Shown: in pieces, positions 51,301 to 60,754 of the stretch
Numbering within the stretch: position 1 is the first letter of the stretch
Layout of the letters: every line of letters starts with the position of its first letter
Assembly: GCA_963717125.1 (NCBI GenBank)
Contig: CAVQVG010000020.1
Coordinates: forward strand, 310,001-374,000
Direction of reading: 5' to 3'
DNA length: 64,000 nucleotides
Origin: RYN-230 sp963717125
GTDB lineage: Bacteria; Actinomycetota; Actinomycetes; Streptosporangiales; Streptosporangiaceae
Made by a program: the position numbers and the translations under genes
Notes under the pieces: model-generated
What the model saw: only the letters and a program-made list of their open reading frames with translations
What the model was told of the DNA's origin: nothing
The model's database searches: none

Positions 51301-53754
51301 CTACCGGACGGTGGCCTCGACGACGACGGTGCGGCCCGGCTCGGCGGGCGGCACCAGGGTGCCCTCGATCGGCACCCCGTCCACGCAGACCAGGCCAACC
51401 CGGCCGGTCAGCCCGGCCGGCTTGCGCACGCTGATCTCGTAGGTGACGCCGCGGAAGCGGCGGGTGGCGGTGAACCCGGGCCAGGCCGCGGGCAGCACCG
51501 GGTCGATGCGCAGCCCGTCCAGCTCGGCCCTGATGCCCAGGATCCACTGGCTGATCGCGACCAGGTTCCACGCGGCCGTCCCGGTCAGCCAGGAGTTCTT
51601 GGCCTCGCCGTGGGTGGCCGCCTCCTTCCCGGCGATCATCTGCGCGTACACGTAGGGCTCGCAGCGGTGCAGTTCGCTGAGGTCCTCGCGGGCGGACGGG
51701 TTGATCCGCCGGTAGTAGTCGAACGCCGCGTCACCCCGGCCGATCATCGCCTCGCCGATCATCACCCAGGGGTTGGTGTGGCAGAACACCCCGGCGTTCT
51801 CCTTGTAGCCGGGCGGGTAGGAGGAGATCTCGCCCAGCTCCACGTGGTAGCGGCGGTACGCGGGGTGCACCAGCACGATGCCGTGCTCGGTGGCCAGCCG
51901 CTCCCGCACGCTGTCCAGCGCCCGGGTGGCGATGCCGTTCTCCACCCCGACCCCGGCCAGCACGCAGATGCCCTGCGGCTCGACGAAGATCTGGCCCTCG
52001 TCGTTCTCGCTGGACCCGACCGCGTTGCCGAAATAGTCGTAGGCGCGGCGGAACCAGGCGCCGTCCCAGCCGTGCTCGACCACGGCGGCGGCCATCTTGT
52101 CCGCCGCGGCCAGGTAGCCGGCCGCGCTCCCGGCCAGTCCGCGCAGCCGGGCCAGGTCGGCCAGTTCCCGGGCGGCCAGGATGAACAGCCCGGCGATGAA
52201 CACCGATTCGGCGCTGCCGTCGGCCCGGTTGACCGTGGTCTGGAACGACTCGCCCGGCGTGTCGGAGAAGCAGTTCAGGTTCAGGCAGTCGTTCCAGTCG
52301 GCCCGCCCGATGAGCGGCAGCGAGTGCGGCCCGAGCCGGTCCAGCGTGTAGCGCACCGCCCGCTCCAGGTGCTCGTACAGCGGCGTGGCGCTGCCCGGCT
52401 CGTTGTCGTAGGGCACCGGCTCGTCCAGGACCGCCGCGTCCCCGGTTTCCTTCAGGTAGCTGGCCGCGGCCAGCACCAGCCACAGCGGGTCGTCGTTGAA
52501 CCCGGACCCGATGTCGTTGTTGCCCCGCTTGGTCAGCGGCTGGAACTGGTGGTAGGCCCCGCCGGTGGGCAGCTGCGTGCTGGCCAGGTCGACCAGCCGG
52601 GCCCGGGCCCGGGCCGGCGCGAGCTGGACGAAGCCGAGCAGGTCCTGGTTGGAGTCGCGAAAGCCCATGCCCCGGTCCACGCCCGATTCGAACAGCGACA
52701 CCGACCGGCTCATCAGGAACGTGACCAGGCACTGGTACGGGTTCCAGATGTTCACCATCCGGTTGGTGTCGGCATCCGGGGTGTCCACCCGCAGCGTGGA
52801 CAGCAGCGACGTCCACGACTCGCGCAACTGATTGAACCCGTCCGCGACGGTGGCCTGCCGCAGCCAGCGGCTGAGCACCTGCTCCGCCCCCTTCTTGGCC
52901 ACAACGCCCGAGCCCGGCGGGTCGAACTTCGCTGCTGGCGGGTTCTCGTGGTAGCCGAGAACGAAGATCACTTCCCGGGTCTCGCCCGGGTCCAGGGTGA
53001 GCCGGACATGGTGGCTGCCCACCGGCGCCCAGCCGTGCGCGATCGAGCCGGCTGATTCGCCCCGCTCCACCGCGGCCGGCCGGTCCCAGCCGCGGTACGC
53101 GCCGAGGAACTCCGCCCGCTGCGTGTCGAACCCGGCCAGCGGCTCGGAGCAGGCGAAGTAGGCGATGTGATTCCGCCGTTCCCGGTATTCGGTGGTGTGG
53201 TAAATGACCCCGCCGGAGACCTCCACCTCGCCGGTCGAGTAGTTGCGCTGGAAATTGACCGCGTCGTCCTGCGCGTTCCACAGGCAGAACTCGACCGCCG
53301 AGAACACCGACAGCCGGGCTGGCCGGTCCCGTTCGTTGCGGATCCGCAGCCGCCAGACTTCGAGCGTCTCGCCGATCGGTACGAAGTACTGGGTCTGCGC
53401 GCGAATACCCAGATAGGCGGACGATATCTGGGTGTAGGAAAGGCCGTGCCGGCACTCGTAGCTGTCGAGTTTCCGCTGGGTAGGCTGCCACGACGGGGAC
53501 CAGTAGTCGCCGCTGGCATTATCCCGGAGATAGATATAACGGCCGCCGGCGTCGGCTGGGACGTTGTTGTAGCGGTAGCGGGTGAGTCGGCGTAACCGGG
53601 CGTCGCGATAATACGAGTAGCCGCCCGCCGTGTTCGAGATGATGCCGAAGAACGCTTCCGTGCCCAGGTAATTGATCCAGGGCAGCGGGGTATCCGGGCG
53701 GGTGATGACGTATTCGCGGCGGTCGTCGTCGAAGTGTCCGTAGCGCACTGGCAT
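51301..53754 (-). CDS. GH94 cellobiose/chitobiose phosphorylase-like enzyme
   Basis: An 817-residue protein of typical GH94 length. It has the N-terminal beta-sandwich (DDDRREYVITRPDTPLPWIN, GGYSYYRDARLRRLTRYRYN), the (alpha/alpha)6 barrel (NIWNPYQCLVTFLMSRSVSL, MGFRDSNQDLLGFV) and the catalytic acid Asp in GRADWNDCLNLN. The conserved YPPGYKENAGVFCHTNPWVM and KNSWLTGTAAWNLVA stretches bind phosphate and substrate. It would phosphorolyse cellobiose to glucose-1-phosphate and glucose in the cytosol. Chitobiose is an alternative. It is upstream of the CBM2-hydrolase on the same strand with 32 bp between, suggesting one transcript. No matching sugar importer is in the window. Confidence 0.9.
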   Translation of the reverse strand: MPVRYGHFDDDRREYVITRPDTPLPWINYLGTEAFFGIISNTAGGYSYYRDARLRRLTRYRYNNVPADAGGRYIYLRDNASGDYWSPSWQPTQRKLDSYECRHGLSYTQISSAYLGIRAQTQYFVPIGETLEVWRLRIRNERDRPARLSVFSAVEFCLWNAQDDAVNFQRNYSTGEVEVSGGVIYHTTEYRERRNHIAYFACSEPLAGFDTQRAEFLGAYRGWDRPAAVERGESAGSIAHGWAPVGSHHVRLTLDPGETREVIFVLGYHENPPAAKFDPPGSGVVAKKGAEQVLSRWLRQATVADGFNQLRESWTSLLSTLRVDTPDADTNRMVNIWNPYQCLVTFLMSRSVSLFESGVDRGMGFRDSNQDLLGFVQLAPARARARLVDLASTQLPTGGAYHQFQPLTKRGNNDIGSGFNDDPLWLVLAAASYLKETGDAAVLDEPVPYDNEPGSATPLYEHLERAVRYTLDRLGPHSLPLIGRADWNDCLNLNCFSDTPGESFQTTVNRADGSAESVFIAGLFILAARELADLARLRGLAGSAAGYLAAADKMAAAVVEHGWDGAWFRRAYDYFGNAVGSSENDEGQIFVEPQGICVLAGVGVENGIATRALDSVRERLATEHGIVLVHPAYRRYHVELGEISSYPPGYKENAGVFCHTNPWVMIGEAMIGRGDAAFDYYRRINPSAREDLSELHRCEPYVYAQMIAGKEAATHGEAKNSWLTGTAAWNLVAISQWILGIRAELDGLRIDPVLPAAWPGFTATRRFRGVTYEISVRKPAGLTGRVGLVCVDGVPIEGTLVPPAEPGRTVVVEATVR

Positions 53755-53891
53755 TTCCCTTGGGTCCTGACCCCGGCGGGCAGGTCGGCGAGCTGAGACC
53801 CCAAATGTCGCAGCGCCGCGCGGCCGGATGCAACGGCCGCGCGCCGCGCCCCGGCGGCGGCGGCCGGCCAGTCGCCCGGCCGGTCCCTGTC

Positions 53892-53903
53892 GAAGCGCTT
53901 TTC
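53892..53903. promoter_or_regulatory. Candidate LacI-family operator upstream of the GH94 gene
   Basis: GAAGCGCTTTTC with a central AAGCGCTT palindrome lies about 140 bp before the GH94 start in the 282-bp divergent region. The AGCGCT core is shared with CebR-type cellobiose operators. No LacI gene is adjacent, so the regulator would be elsewhere. Confidence 0.35.
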
Positions 53904-54036
53904 CTGCTGCTCAGCGCCGCAATGACCGGCCCGCGGCCGGGCCGCAGGCCGGCCACCCAGGCGCGCCGGGGCGGCCGGCCGGGCGTGTAATTTACAAGGG
54001 ACTGTGCCGGGGCCGGCCGGAGGGGCTGATCAGTTC

Positions 54037-56322
54037 ATGAGCATTCTGGGTACCCGGGTGCTGCGCACCGAGGATCCCGGCTTCCTGACCTCGGGCGCCG
54101 TGTACACCGACGACGTCGTGGACGAGCGGCTGGCCGGCGCCTGCCACGTGTGCTTCGTCCGGTCCCCGCTCGCGCACGCCCGGATCCGGGCCATCGACGT
54201 GACCGGCGCGCTGGCCGCACCCGGCGTGATCGCCGCGTTCACCGGGGCCGACCTGGCTGACCTCCCGCTGCTGGCCGCGCCGATCCCGGGCCTGATCAAC
54301 GACCAGATGGGCCAGCCGCCGCTGGCCCGCGACGTGGTGCGGTTCGTCGGTGAGCCGGTGGCCGTGGTGGTCACCGAGACCCGGGCCCAGGGCGAGGACG
54401 CCGCGGAACTGGTGGACGTGGACTACGACCCGCTGCCGCCGGTGCTCGACCCGGCCCAGGCCGCGGACGGCCCGGTGCTGCTGTTCCCGGCGGCCGGCAC
54501 CAACCTGGCCGCGTCGTTCGGCGACGCCGCCGCGCTCGACCCCGGCTTGTTCGACGGCTGCGAGGTGGTGGTCCGGGCCGACATCGTCAACCAGCGGATC
54601 GCGCCCGCCCCGATGGAGACCCGCGCGGCCGCCGCCGTGACCGGCCCCGACGGCCGGCTGACCGCGTGGATACCGAACCAGGGCGCGCAGAACACCCGGG
54701 GCGCGCTGGCCGCGCTGCTCGGCGTCGACCCGGCCACGGTGCGGATCATCACCCCCGACGTGGGCGGCGCGTTCGGCGCCAAGTTCGGCGCGGACCCCGA
54801 GCACGCGGTAGTCGGCTGGGTCGCCCGCCAGCTGGGCCGCCCGGCCCGGTGGGCGGAGACCCGGAGCGAGAACCTGGTCGCGATGACGCACGGCCGGGGC
54901 CAGCAGCAGACGGTGACGATCGGCGGCCGCCGGGACGGCACCGTCACCGCGTACCGGCTGGATATCCTGCAGGACGCCGGGGCCTACCCGCGGTTCGGCG
55001 CGTTCCTGCCGATGATGACGCGGATGATGACACCAGGGCCGTACGCCATCGACCGCGCCGAGGCCGTGGCCCGGTCGGTGGTCACCACGACCACCCCGGT
55101 CGGCGCGTACCGCGGCGCGGGGCGGCCGGAGGCCACCGCCGCCGTGGAGCGGGCCATGGACCTGTTCGCCGCCGAGATCGGCCTGGACCCGGCCGATGTG
55201 CGCCGGAAGAACCTGCTGCCCAGGTTCACTGAGCCGCACGAAACGGCGTTCGGTGCGGTGTATGACAGCGGTGACTACGCGGCCGCGCTGGATCGGGCGC
55301 TGGCCACCGCCGGGTACGCGGAGCTGCGCGCCGAGCAGGCGCGGCGCCGCACGGCCGGGGACGTGCGGCAGCTCGGCATCGGCGTGGCCTGCTACGTGGA
55401 GATCACCGGACCCGGCGCGGAGGCGGGCGGGCCGCGGGAGAACGCGCAGGTCGAAGTGCACGCCGACGGCACCGCGACGATCCTGACCGGAACCTCGCCG
55501 CACGGTCAGGGGCACGCCACGGTGTGGGCCATGCTGGCCAGCGACGAGCTGGGCATCGACGTGGACAAGATCACCGTGAAGTGGGGCGACACCGATCTGG
55601 TGCCGGAAGGCGGCGGCACCGGCGGCTCGCGCAGCCTGCAGCAGGGCGGCGCGGCGGTGCAGCAGGCGGCCCGGGAGCTGCTCGACCTGGCCCGGCAGCG
55701 GGCCGCCAGCGAGCTGGAGGCCAACCCGGCCGACCTGGTCTACGACCCCGGCCGCGCCGCGTTCGCGGTGGCCGGCGACCCGGACGCCGCCGTCCCGCTG
55801 ACCACGCTGGCCGCGGCGGCGCCGCTGCTGGTCCGGTCGGTGTTCCGGGCCCCCGGGCCGACCTTCCCGTTCGGCGCGCACCTGGCCGTGGCCGAGGTGG
55901 ACACCGAGACGGGCAAGGTGGTGCTGCGCCGGATGGTCACCGTGGACGACGCCGGCACCGTGATCAACCCGCTGCTGGCCGAGGGTCAGCGGCATGGCGG
56001 GATCGCCCAGGGCGCGTCCCAGGCGCTGTTCGAGGAGATCCGCTACGACGCCGAGGGCAACCCGCTCACCTCGACGTTCGCCGACTACTCGTTCCCCTCG
56101 GCGGCCGAGCTGCCCAGCTTCGAGCTGGCCGACATGGCCACCCCGACCAGCTACAACCCGCTCGGCGCCAAGGGCATCGGGGAGGCCGGCACGATCGGCG
56201 CGACACCCGCCGTGCAGAACGCCATCGTCAACGCGCTGAGCCACCTCGGGGTGCGGCACATCGACATGCCGGCGTCGCCGCAGCGGGTGTGGCAGGCGCT
56301 GCGCGCGGCCGCCGCGGGCTGA
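54037..56322 (+). CDS. Xanthine dehydrogenase-family molybdopterin-binding subunit (form II CoxL-like)
   Basis: A 761-residue large subunit of the molybdenum hydroxylase family. The stretches are LRTEDPGFLTSGAVYTDDV, APAPMETRAAAAV, GGAFGAKFGADPEHA, TTPVGAYRGAGRPEATAAVE and GTGGSRSLQQGG, with the catalytic Glu in GAKGIGEAGTIG. The AYRGAGR loop matches form II CODH-like or aldehyde/purine enzymes, not form I CO dehydrogenase (AYRCSFR). The ATG at 54037 is chosen over GTG starts; a GGAGGGG site is 11 nt away. The medium (FAD) and small (2Fe-2S) subunits normally beside it are absent. The substrate is unassigned. Confidence 0.88.
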   Translation: MSILGTRVLRTEDPGFLTSGAVYTDDVVDERLAGACHVCFVRSPLAHARIRAIDVTGALAAPGVIAAFTGADLADLPLLAAPIPGLINDQMGQPPLARDVVRFVGEPVAVVVTETRAQGEDAAELVDVDYDPLPPVLDPAQAADGPVLLFPAAGTNLAASFGDAAALDPGLFDGCEVVVRADIVNQRIAPAPMETRAAAAVTGPDGRLTAWIPNQGAQNTRGALAALLGVDPATVRIITPDVGGAFGAKFGADPEHAVVGWVARQLGRPARWAETRSENLVAMTHGRGQQQTVTIGGRRDGTVTAYRLDILQDAGAYPRFGAFLPMMTRMMTPGPYAIDRAEAVARSVVTTTTPVGAYRGAGRPEATAAVERAMDLFAAEIGLDPADVRRKNLLPRFTEPHETAFGAVYDSGDYAAALDRALATAGYAELRAEQARRRTAGDVRQLGIGVACYVEITGPGAEAGGPRENAQVEVHADGTATILTGTSPHGQGHATVWAMLASDELGIDVDKITVKWGDTDLVPEGGGTGGSRSLQQGGAAVQQAARELLDLARQRAASELEANPADLVYDPGRAAFAVAGDPDAAVPLTTLAAAAPLLVRSVFRAPGPTFPFGAHLAVAEVDTETGKVVLRRMVTVDDAGTVINPLLAEGQRHGGIAQGASQALFEEIRYDAEGNPLTSTFADYSFPSAAELPSFELADMATPTSYNPLGAKGIGEAGTIGATPAVQNAIVNALSHLGVRHIDMPASPQRVWQALRAAAAG

Positions 56323-56373
56323 GCCGCCGGAGGGCTGAGCCGCCGGAGGGCTGAGCCGCCGGGAGCGCCGCCG

Positions 56374-57150
56374 TCAGCGGCCGGCCGGGTGGCTGCTGCC
56401 CAGCCCCGCACCCACCTGCTCGGCCAGCGCGATGGCCACCAGCAGCTGTTCGCGGGTGGGCCGGCTGTCCGGCTGCGGGGTGAGCAGGAAGCGGCCCTGG
56501 AGCAGGCCACCGGTCTCCACCAGCAGTTCGGTCTCGGTGCCCGCGGGCAGCCCGGCCGATTCGGCCGCCCAGATCCGGTCCCCGGCCCTGACCCGGCCGT
56601 CGTGCAGCAACCGGGCCGGGTGGCCGAGCCCGGCCACGCCGTACTGCCAGCGGCAGGACCGCAGGGACAGCACCCGGGTGAGCTGCCGGGCGACCTGATC
56701 GGTGAGGTCCGTCGGCGATTCGCCGGCGGCCACTGCCGCCACGGTGCCGCTGATCCCGTCCAGGTAGCCGGCCCGCCTGCTGGCCGCCGCGTGCTCCCGC
56801 CGGCCCCAGACCGCGAGCTCGGTGACGGCCACGCCGATGACCAGCAGCAGGACCGTGGTCTCGATGTCGATCTGCCGGTTGATGGTGAACCGCTCGTAGG
56901 GCCGGGTCAGGAAGAAGTCGAACCACACCGCGGCGGATACCGCGGCCAGGTACCCGGCCAGCCGGTTCCCGGCCGCCGCCACGGCCACCACCATGAGCAG
57001 CATGACCAGCGCCGCGTCCGTGTTCGGGAAGTGGGCGCGGAACGGGATCAGGATCGCGGCCAGGGCCAGCGGGCCGAGCAGCCCCGCCGCGACCGCCAGC
57101 CGATCCCGGCTCAGCCGTTCTCGCTGCACATTCCCTTGATAACGCTCCAC
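56374..57150 (-). CDS. DUF4118 membrane sensor-like protein
   Basis: About 258 residues. Four hydrophobic segments in the first 120 residues carry the DUF4118 pattern of KdpD-type sensors (FPNTDAALVMLLMVVAVAAA, SAAVWFDFFLTRPYERF, TINRQIDIETTVLLLVIGV). A cytoplasmic GAF-like part follows (VARQLTRVLSLRSCRWQYGV to LAEQVGAGL). No kinase domain is present, so it cannot phosphorylate by itself and may be a truncated or regulatory relative. The start is uncertain: GTG at 57150 is used, but 57216 and a GTG near 57129 are possible. It is divergent from the amidohydrolase gene. Confidence 0.75.
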   Translation of the reverse strand: MERYQGNVQRERLSRDRLAVAAGLLGPLALAAILIPFRAHFPNTDAALVMLLMVVAVAAAGNRLAGYLAAVSAAVWFDFFLTRPYERFTINRQIDIETTVLLLVIGVAVTELAVWGRREHAAASRRAGYLDGISGTVAAVAAGESPTDLTDQVARQLTRVLSLRSCRWQYGVAGLGHPARLLHDGRVRAGDRIWAAESAGLPAGTETELLVETGGLLQGRFLLTPQPDSRPTREQLLVAIALAEQVGAGLGSSHPAGR

Positions 57151-57236
57151 ACCCTCGTGATAACACTGGGCCGGTGGATGGCACCACAGGCGGGACGCCA
57201 CCCTAACGGGATCCATACGGCCCCTGGAGAGAGCAG

Positions 57237-58094
57237 ATGACCGACCAGCCGCTGCGGGCGATCGACTTTCACGTGCACCTGCCGACCCCGGACTGGCTGG
57301 ACCAGAGCATGGCCGGCTACGTCGAGGCGGCCGAAGCCTACTTCCGGTCCCCCGTGCAGCGGCTGTCCCTGGCCGAGCTGGCCGCCCGGTACCAGGCGCT
57401 GAACGCCAGGGCGGTGCTGCTGGCCTGGGACGCGGAGACGGCCACCGGGCGGCCCCGGGTGCCGAACGAGACGGTGGCCGCGGCCTGCGCGGAGTTCCCG
57501 GCCGCGTTCACCGGGCTGGGCTCGGTCGATCCGCACAAGGGCGCGGCGGCGGTGGCTGAGGTGGCGAACATCGCCGCGCTCGGGCTGCGCGGGGTGAAGT
57601 TCCACCCCTCGCTGCAGGCGTTCGCGCCGGACGACCCGGCCTACTGGCCCATCTTCGCGGCTTGCGCCGAGCACGGCCTGATGGCCCTGTTCCATACCGG
57701 GACCAGCGGGATCGGCGCCCGGCAACCCGGCGGGCAGGGCATCCGGATCGACTACGCGCACCCGCTGAAGCTGGACCCGGTGGCCGCCGCCCATCCCGGG
57801 CTCACCGTGGTCGCCGCGCACTTCGGCTGGCCGTGGCACATGGACCTGATCGCGGTCGCGCTGCACAAGACCAACGTATACATCGACATCTCCGGCTGGT
57901 CGCCGAAGCGGATCCCGCCCGAGGTGATCCGCGAACTGAGCGGGCGGCTGTCCGGGCAGTTCGTCTGGGGCAGCGACTTCCCGTTCCTCACCCCGGAGCG
58001 CTGCCTGGCCGAGCTGGACGCCCTCGAGCTGCCCGCGAGCGTGCTGGACTCGCTGCTGTACGGCAACGCGGCGCACATCCTGGGTCTCGGCTGA
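57237..58094 (+). CDS. Amidohydrolase family 2 (ACMSD-like) protein
   Basis: A 285-residue TIM-barrel metal enzyme. The metal motif is DFHVHLP at the N-terminus. It is followed by GVKFHPSLQAF, LMALFHTGTS, TVVAAHFGWPWHMDL and WGSDFPFLTPER, giving the His/His/His/Asp ligand set of zinc amidohydrolases. Relatives decarboxylate or hydrolyse aromatic or small acids. The ATG at 57237 follows GGAGAGAGC. It leads a run of plus-strand oxidative genes (three LLM flavin enzymes), suggesting a shared catabolic route, possibly for a sulfur or aromatic compound; the substrate is not shown. Confidence 0.87.
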   Translation: MTDQPLRAIDFHVHLPTPDWLDQSMAGYVEAAEAYFRSPVQRLSLAELAARYQALNARAVLLAWDAETATGRPRVPNETVAAACAEFPAAFTGLGSVDPHKGAAAVAEVANIAALGLRGVKFHPSLQAFAPDDPAYWPIFAACAEHGLMALFHTGTSGIGARQPGGQGIRIDYAHPLKLDPVAAAHPGLTVVAAHFGWPWHMDLIAVALHKTNVYIDISGWSPKRIPPEVIRELSGRLSGQFVWGSDFPFLTPERCLAELDALELPASVLDSLLYGNAAHILGLG

Positions 58095-58139
58095 CCGCGA
58101 TGCCGTCCCGGATTTTCGACAATCCCGATAGGGAAACAC

Positions 58140-58145
58140 TAAAAT
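58140..58145 (+). promoter_or_regulatory. -10 box of a leaderless promoter (TAAAAT)
   Basis: TAAAAT ends 6 nt before the ATG at 58152 in a locally AT-rich stretch, with a TTCGAC -35-like box 19 bp upstream and no ribosome site. The geometry indicates a leaderless mRNA beginning at the start codon. Confidence 0.65.
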
Positions 58146-58151
58146 GCGAGC

Positions 58152-59354
58152 ATGTCCCGATCATCTGCGCTGCACCTCGCCGTCGCGCTGGACGGCGCCG
58201 GGTGGCATCCGGCCGCGTGGCGTGAGCCGCTGGCCCGGCCGGCTGACCTACTGACCCCGGGTTACTGGGCCGGGGTCGTCGCCGAAGCGGAACGCGGCCT
58301 GCTCGACTTCGTCACCATCGAGGACTCACTCGGCCTGCAATCCTCCCGGCGGCTGGATCCGGACGGGCGCACCGACCAGGTTCGCGGCCGGCTCGACGCA
58401 GTACTCATCGCGGCCCGGGTCGCCCCGCTGACGTCCCGCATCGGCCTGGTCCCGGCGGTGACGGCGACGCACACCGAGCCGTTTCACATCTCCAAGGCGA
58501 TCGCCACGCTGGATTACGTCAGCGGTGGCCGGGCCGGCCTGCGGGTGCAGGTGTCGGCCCGCCCATCCGAGGCCGCGCTGTTCGGCCGGCGCGAGATGCC
58601 GCGGATCTGCGAGACCGGGCGAGACGACCCGGTGGTCCGGCAGTTCCTGGCCGGGCTCTTCGGCGAGGCCGCCGACTACGTCGAGGTGGTCCGCCGGCTG
58701 TGGGACAGCTGGGAGGACGACGCCGAGATCCGGGACCGCGCCACCGGCCGGTTCATCGACCGGGGCAAGCTGCACTACATCGACTTCGTGGGTGAGAACT
58801 TCAGCGTCAAGGGCCCGTCGATCACGCCGCGGCCGCCGCAGGGGCAGCCCGTGGTGGCGGCGCTCGCGCACGCCAGGGAGTCCTACGAGCTGGTGGCCCG
58901 GTCGGCCGACATCGGCTTCGTCACGCCGCGCGACGCGGCGCAGGCCGGGGAGATCGTGACCGAGATCCGCCGGGCGCAGCAGGCCGCCGGGCGCGCGGAC
59001 GAGACCGTGCACATCGTCGCCGACCTGGTTGTCTTCCTGGCTGACAACGCGGGCGCGGCCATTGCCCGGCGGGCCCGGCTGGACGGCCTGGCGGGCTATC
59101 CATACGCGGCCGACGCGGCCGTTTTCGCGGGCACCCCGGGGCAGCTGGCCGATCTGATGCAGGACTGGGCTGGCCGCGGGCTGTCCGGGTTCCGGCTGCG
59201 GCCCGCGGCGATCCCCGAGGACCTGGTCCGGATTAGCACTGGCCTGGTGCCGGAGTTGCAGCGGCGGGGCGCGTTCCGCCGCGAGTACCCGGCCAGCACG
59301 CTCCGCGGTCTGCTCGGCCTGCCCCGCCCAGCCAGCCGGTACGCCGCCGCCTGA
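58152..59354 (+). CDS. LLM class flavin-dependent oxidoreductase
   Basis: A 400-residue luciferase-like monooxygenase: LHLAVALDGAGWHP at the N-terminus, FVTIEDSLGLQ, SRIGLVPAVTATHTEPFH, KAIATLDYVSGGRAGL and HARESYELVARSADIGFVT. It belongs to the NtaA/SnaA/DszA-like branch that uses FMNH2 supplied by a reductase to oxidise chelators, sulfur compounds or side chains. Translation probably starts from a leaderless message. It is the first of three adjacent LLM genes; no flavin reductase gene is in the window. Confidence 0.88.
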   Translation: MSRSSALHLAVALDGAGWHPAAWREPLARPADLLTPGYWAGVVAEAERGLLDFVTIEDSLGLQSSRRLDPDGRTDQVRGRLDAVLIAARVAPLTSRIGLVPAVTATHTEPFHISKAIATLDYVSGGRAGLRVQVSARPSEAALFGRREMPRICETGRDDPVVRQFLAGLFGEAADYVEVVRRLWDSWEDDAEIRDRATGRFIDRGKLHYIDFVGENFSVKGPSITPRPPQGQPVVAALAHARESYELVARSADIGFVTPRDAAQAGEIVTEIRRAQQAAGRADETVHIVADLVVFLADNAGAAIARRARLDGLAGYPYAADAAVFAGTPGQLADLMQDWAGRGLSGFRLRPAAIPEDLVRISTGLVPELQRRGAFRREYPASTLRGLLGLPRPASRYAAA

Positions 59355-59376
59355 CCCAGCCCACGGAGGTCCCACC

Positions 59377-60754
59377 GTGCACCGCACACCCAAGCAGATC
59401 CACCTGGCCGCGCACTTCCCCGGCGTCAACAACACGACGGTATGGAGCGATCCGCGGTCCGGCAGCCACATCGAGTTCAGCTCCTTCGCGCACCTGGCCC
59501 AGACGGCCGAGCGGGCCAAGTTCGACTTCCTGTTCCTGGCCGAGGGGCTGCGGCTGCGCGAGCAGGGCGGTGAGATCTACGACCTGGACGTGGTCGGCCT
59601 GCCGGACACGTTCACCGTGCTGGCCGCGCTGGCGGCGGTCACGGACCGGCTGGGCCTGGCCGGGACGATCAACTCCACGTTCAACGAGCCGTACGAGGTC
59701 GCCCGGCAGTTCGCCAGCCTGGATCACCTGTCCGGCGGCCGGGCCGCGTGGAACGTGGTGACGTCCTGGGACGCGTTCACCGGGGAGAACTTCCGCCGCG
59801 GCGGGTTCCTGCCGCAGGACCAGCGCTACGAGCGGGCCCGGACCTTCCTGCAGACGGCAGGCCAGCTGTTCGAGTCCTGGGACGGCAGTGAGATCATCGC
59901 CGACCAGGAGTCCGGCCAGTTCCTGGCCGATCCGCAGGCGGGCGCGTTCCGGCACCACGACGCGCAGTTCAGCATCAGTGGCCAGTTCAACGTGCCGCGC
60001 AGCCCGCAGGGGCGCCCGGTGATCTTCCAGGCGGGCGACTCGGACGAGGGCCGGGAGTTCGCCGCGTCCAGCGCGGACGCGATCTTCAGCCGGCACAGCC
60101 AGCTGGCCGACGGGCAGGCGTTCTACACCGACGTCAAGCGCCGCCTGCCCCGTTACGGCCGCCGCCCCGGCGAGCTGCTGATCCTGCCGGCCGCCACGTT
60201 CGTGCTGGCCGGCACCGACGCCGAGGCCCAGGAACTGGCCCGCGAGGTCCGGCGGCAGCAGGTCAGCGGGCAGACCGCGATCAAGTTCGCCGAGCAGCTG
60301 TGGAACCGGGACCTGTCCGGGCTCGACCCGGACGGGCCGCTGCCCGGCGTTCGACCCCGAGCCCGGCGAGAACACCATCGCCCGCGGCCGGGCCAGCGTC
60401 CGGATGTACCGGGACCCGGTGGCCATCGCCCGGCAGTGGCGGGCGAAGGCCGAGGCGGAGAAGCTGTCGCTGCGCGAGCTGATCATCGAGGTGACCGGCC
60501 GCCAGTCGTTCGTCGGCTCGGCGGCCACCGTGGCCGCGGCCATCAACGAGCTCGTCCAGGCCGACGCCTGCGACGGGTTCATCCTGGTGCCGCACATCAC
60601 GCCGGGGGGCCTGGACGAGTTCGCCGACACGGTAGTGCCGCTGCTCCAGGAGCGCGGCGTGTTCCGCACCGAGTACGCCGGCCGCACGCTGCGCGAGCAC
60701 CTGGGCCTAGCCCAGCTCCCGGGCCGTTCCCGGGCCACCCGGGCGGCGTCATGA
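59377..60754 (+). CDS. LLM flavin-dependent monooxygenase (NtaA/SnaA/DszA family), frameshifted
   Basis: The span carries one 458-residue enzyme after removing one base. The first frame (from 59377) has KQIHLAAHFPGVNNTTVWSD, FDFLFLAEGLRLREQ, TINSTFNEPYEVARQFAS, WNVVTSWDAFTGENFRRGG and QAGDSDEGREFAA, all typical of NtaA-type monooxygenases. Near 60343 (CTGCCCGGCG) the frame breaks. The second frame (to 60754) continues as AFDPEPGENTIARGRAS to FRTEYAGRTLREHLGL, the normal family C-terminus. It lies 22 bp after the previous LLM gene with a GGAGG site. Likely substrates are chelators or organosulfur compounds. The break is probably a sequence error. Confidence 0.82.

Noticed and set aside
53992..56259. 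755-residue open frame opposite the molybdenum hydroxylase gene
   Set aside because: Arg/Gly/His-rich composition typical of the antisense of GC-rich genes, no domain, and it lies entirely over a well-supported gene.
54037..56322. True aerobic CO dehydrogenase (CoxL form I)
   Set aside because: The active-site loop reads AYRGAGR rather than AYRCSFR, and the coxM and coxS genes are missing.
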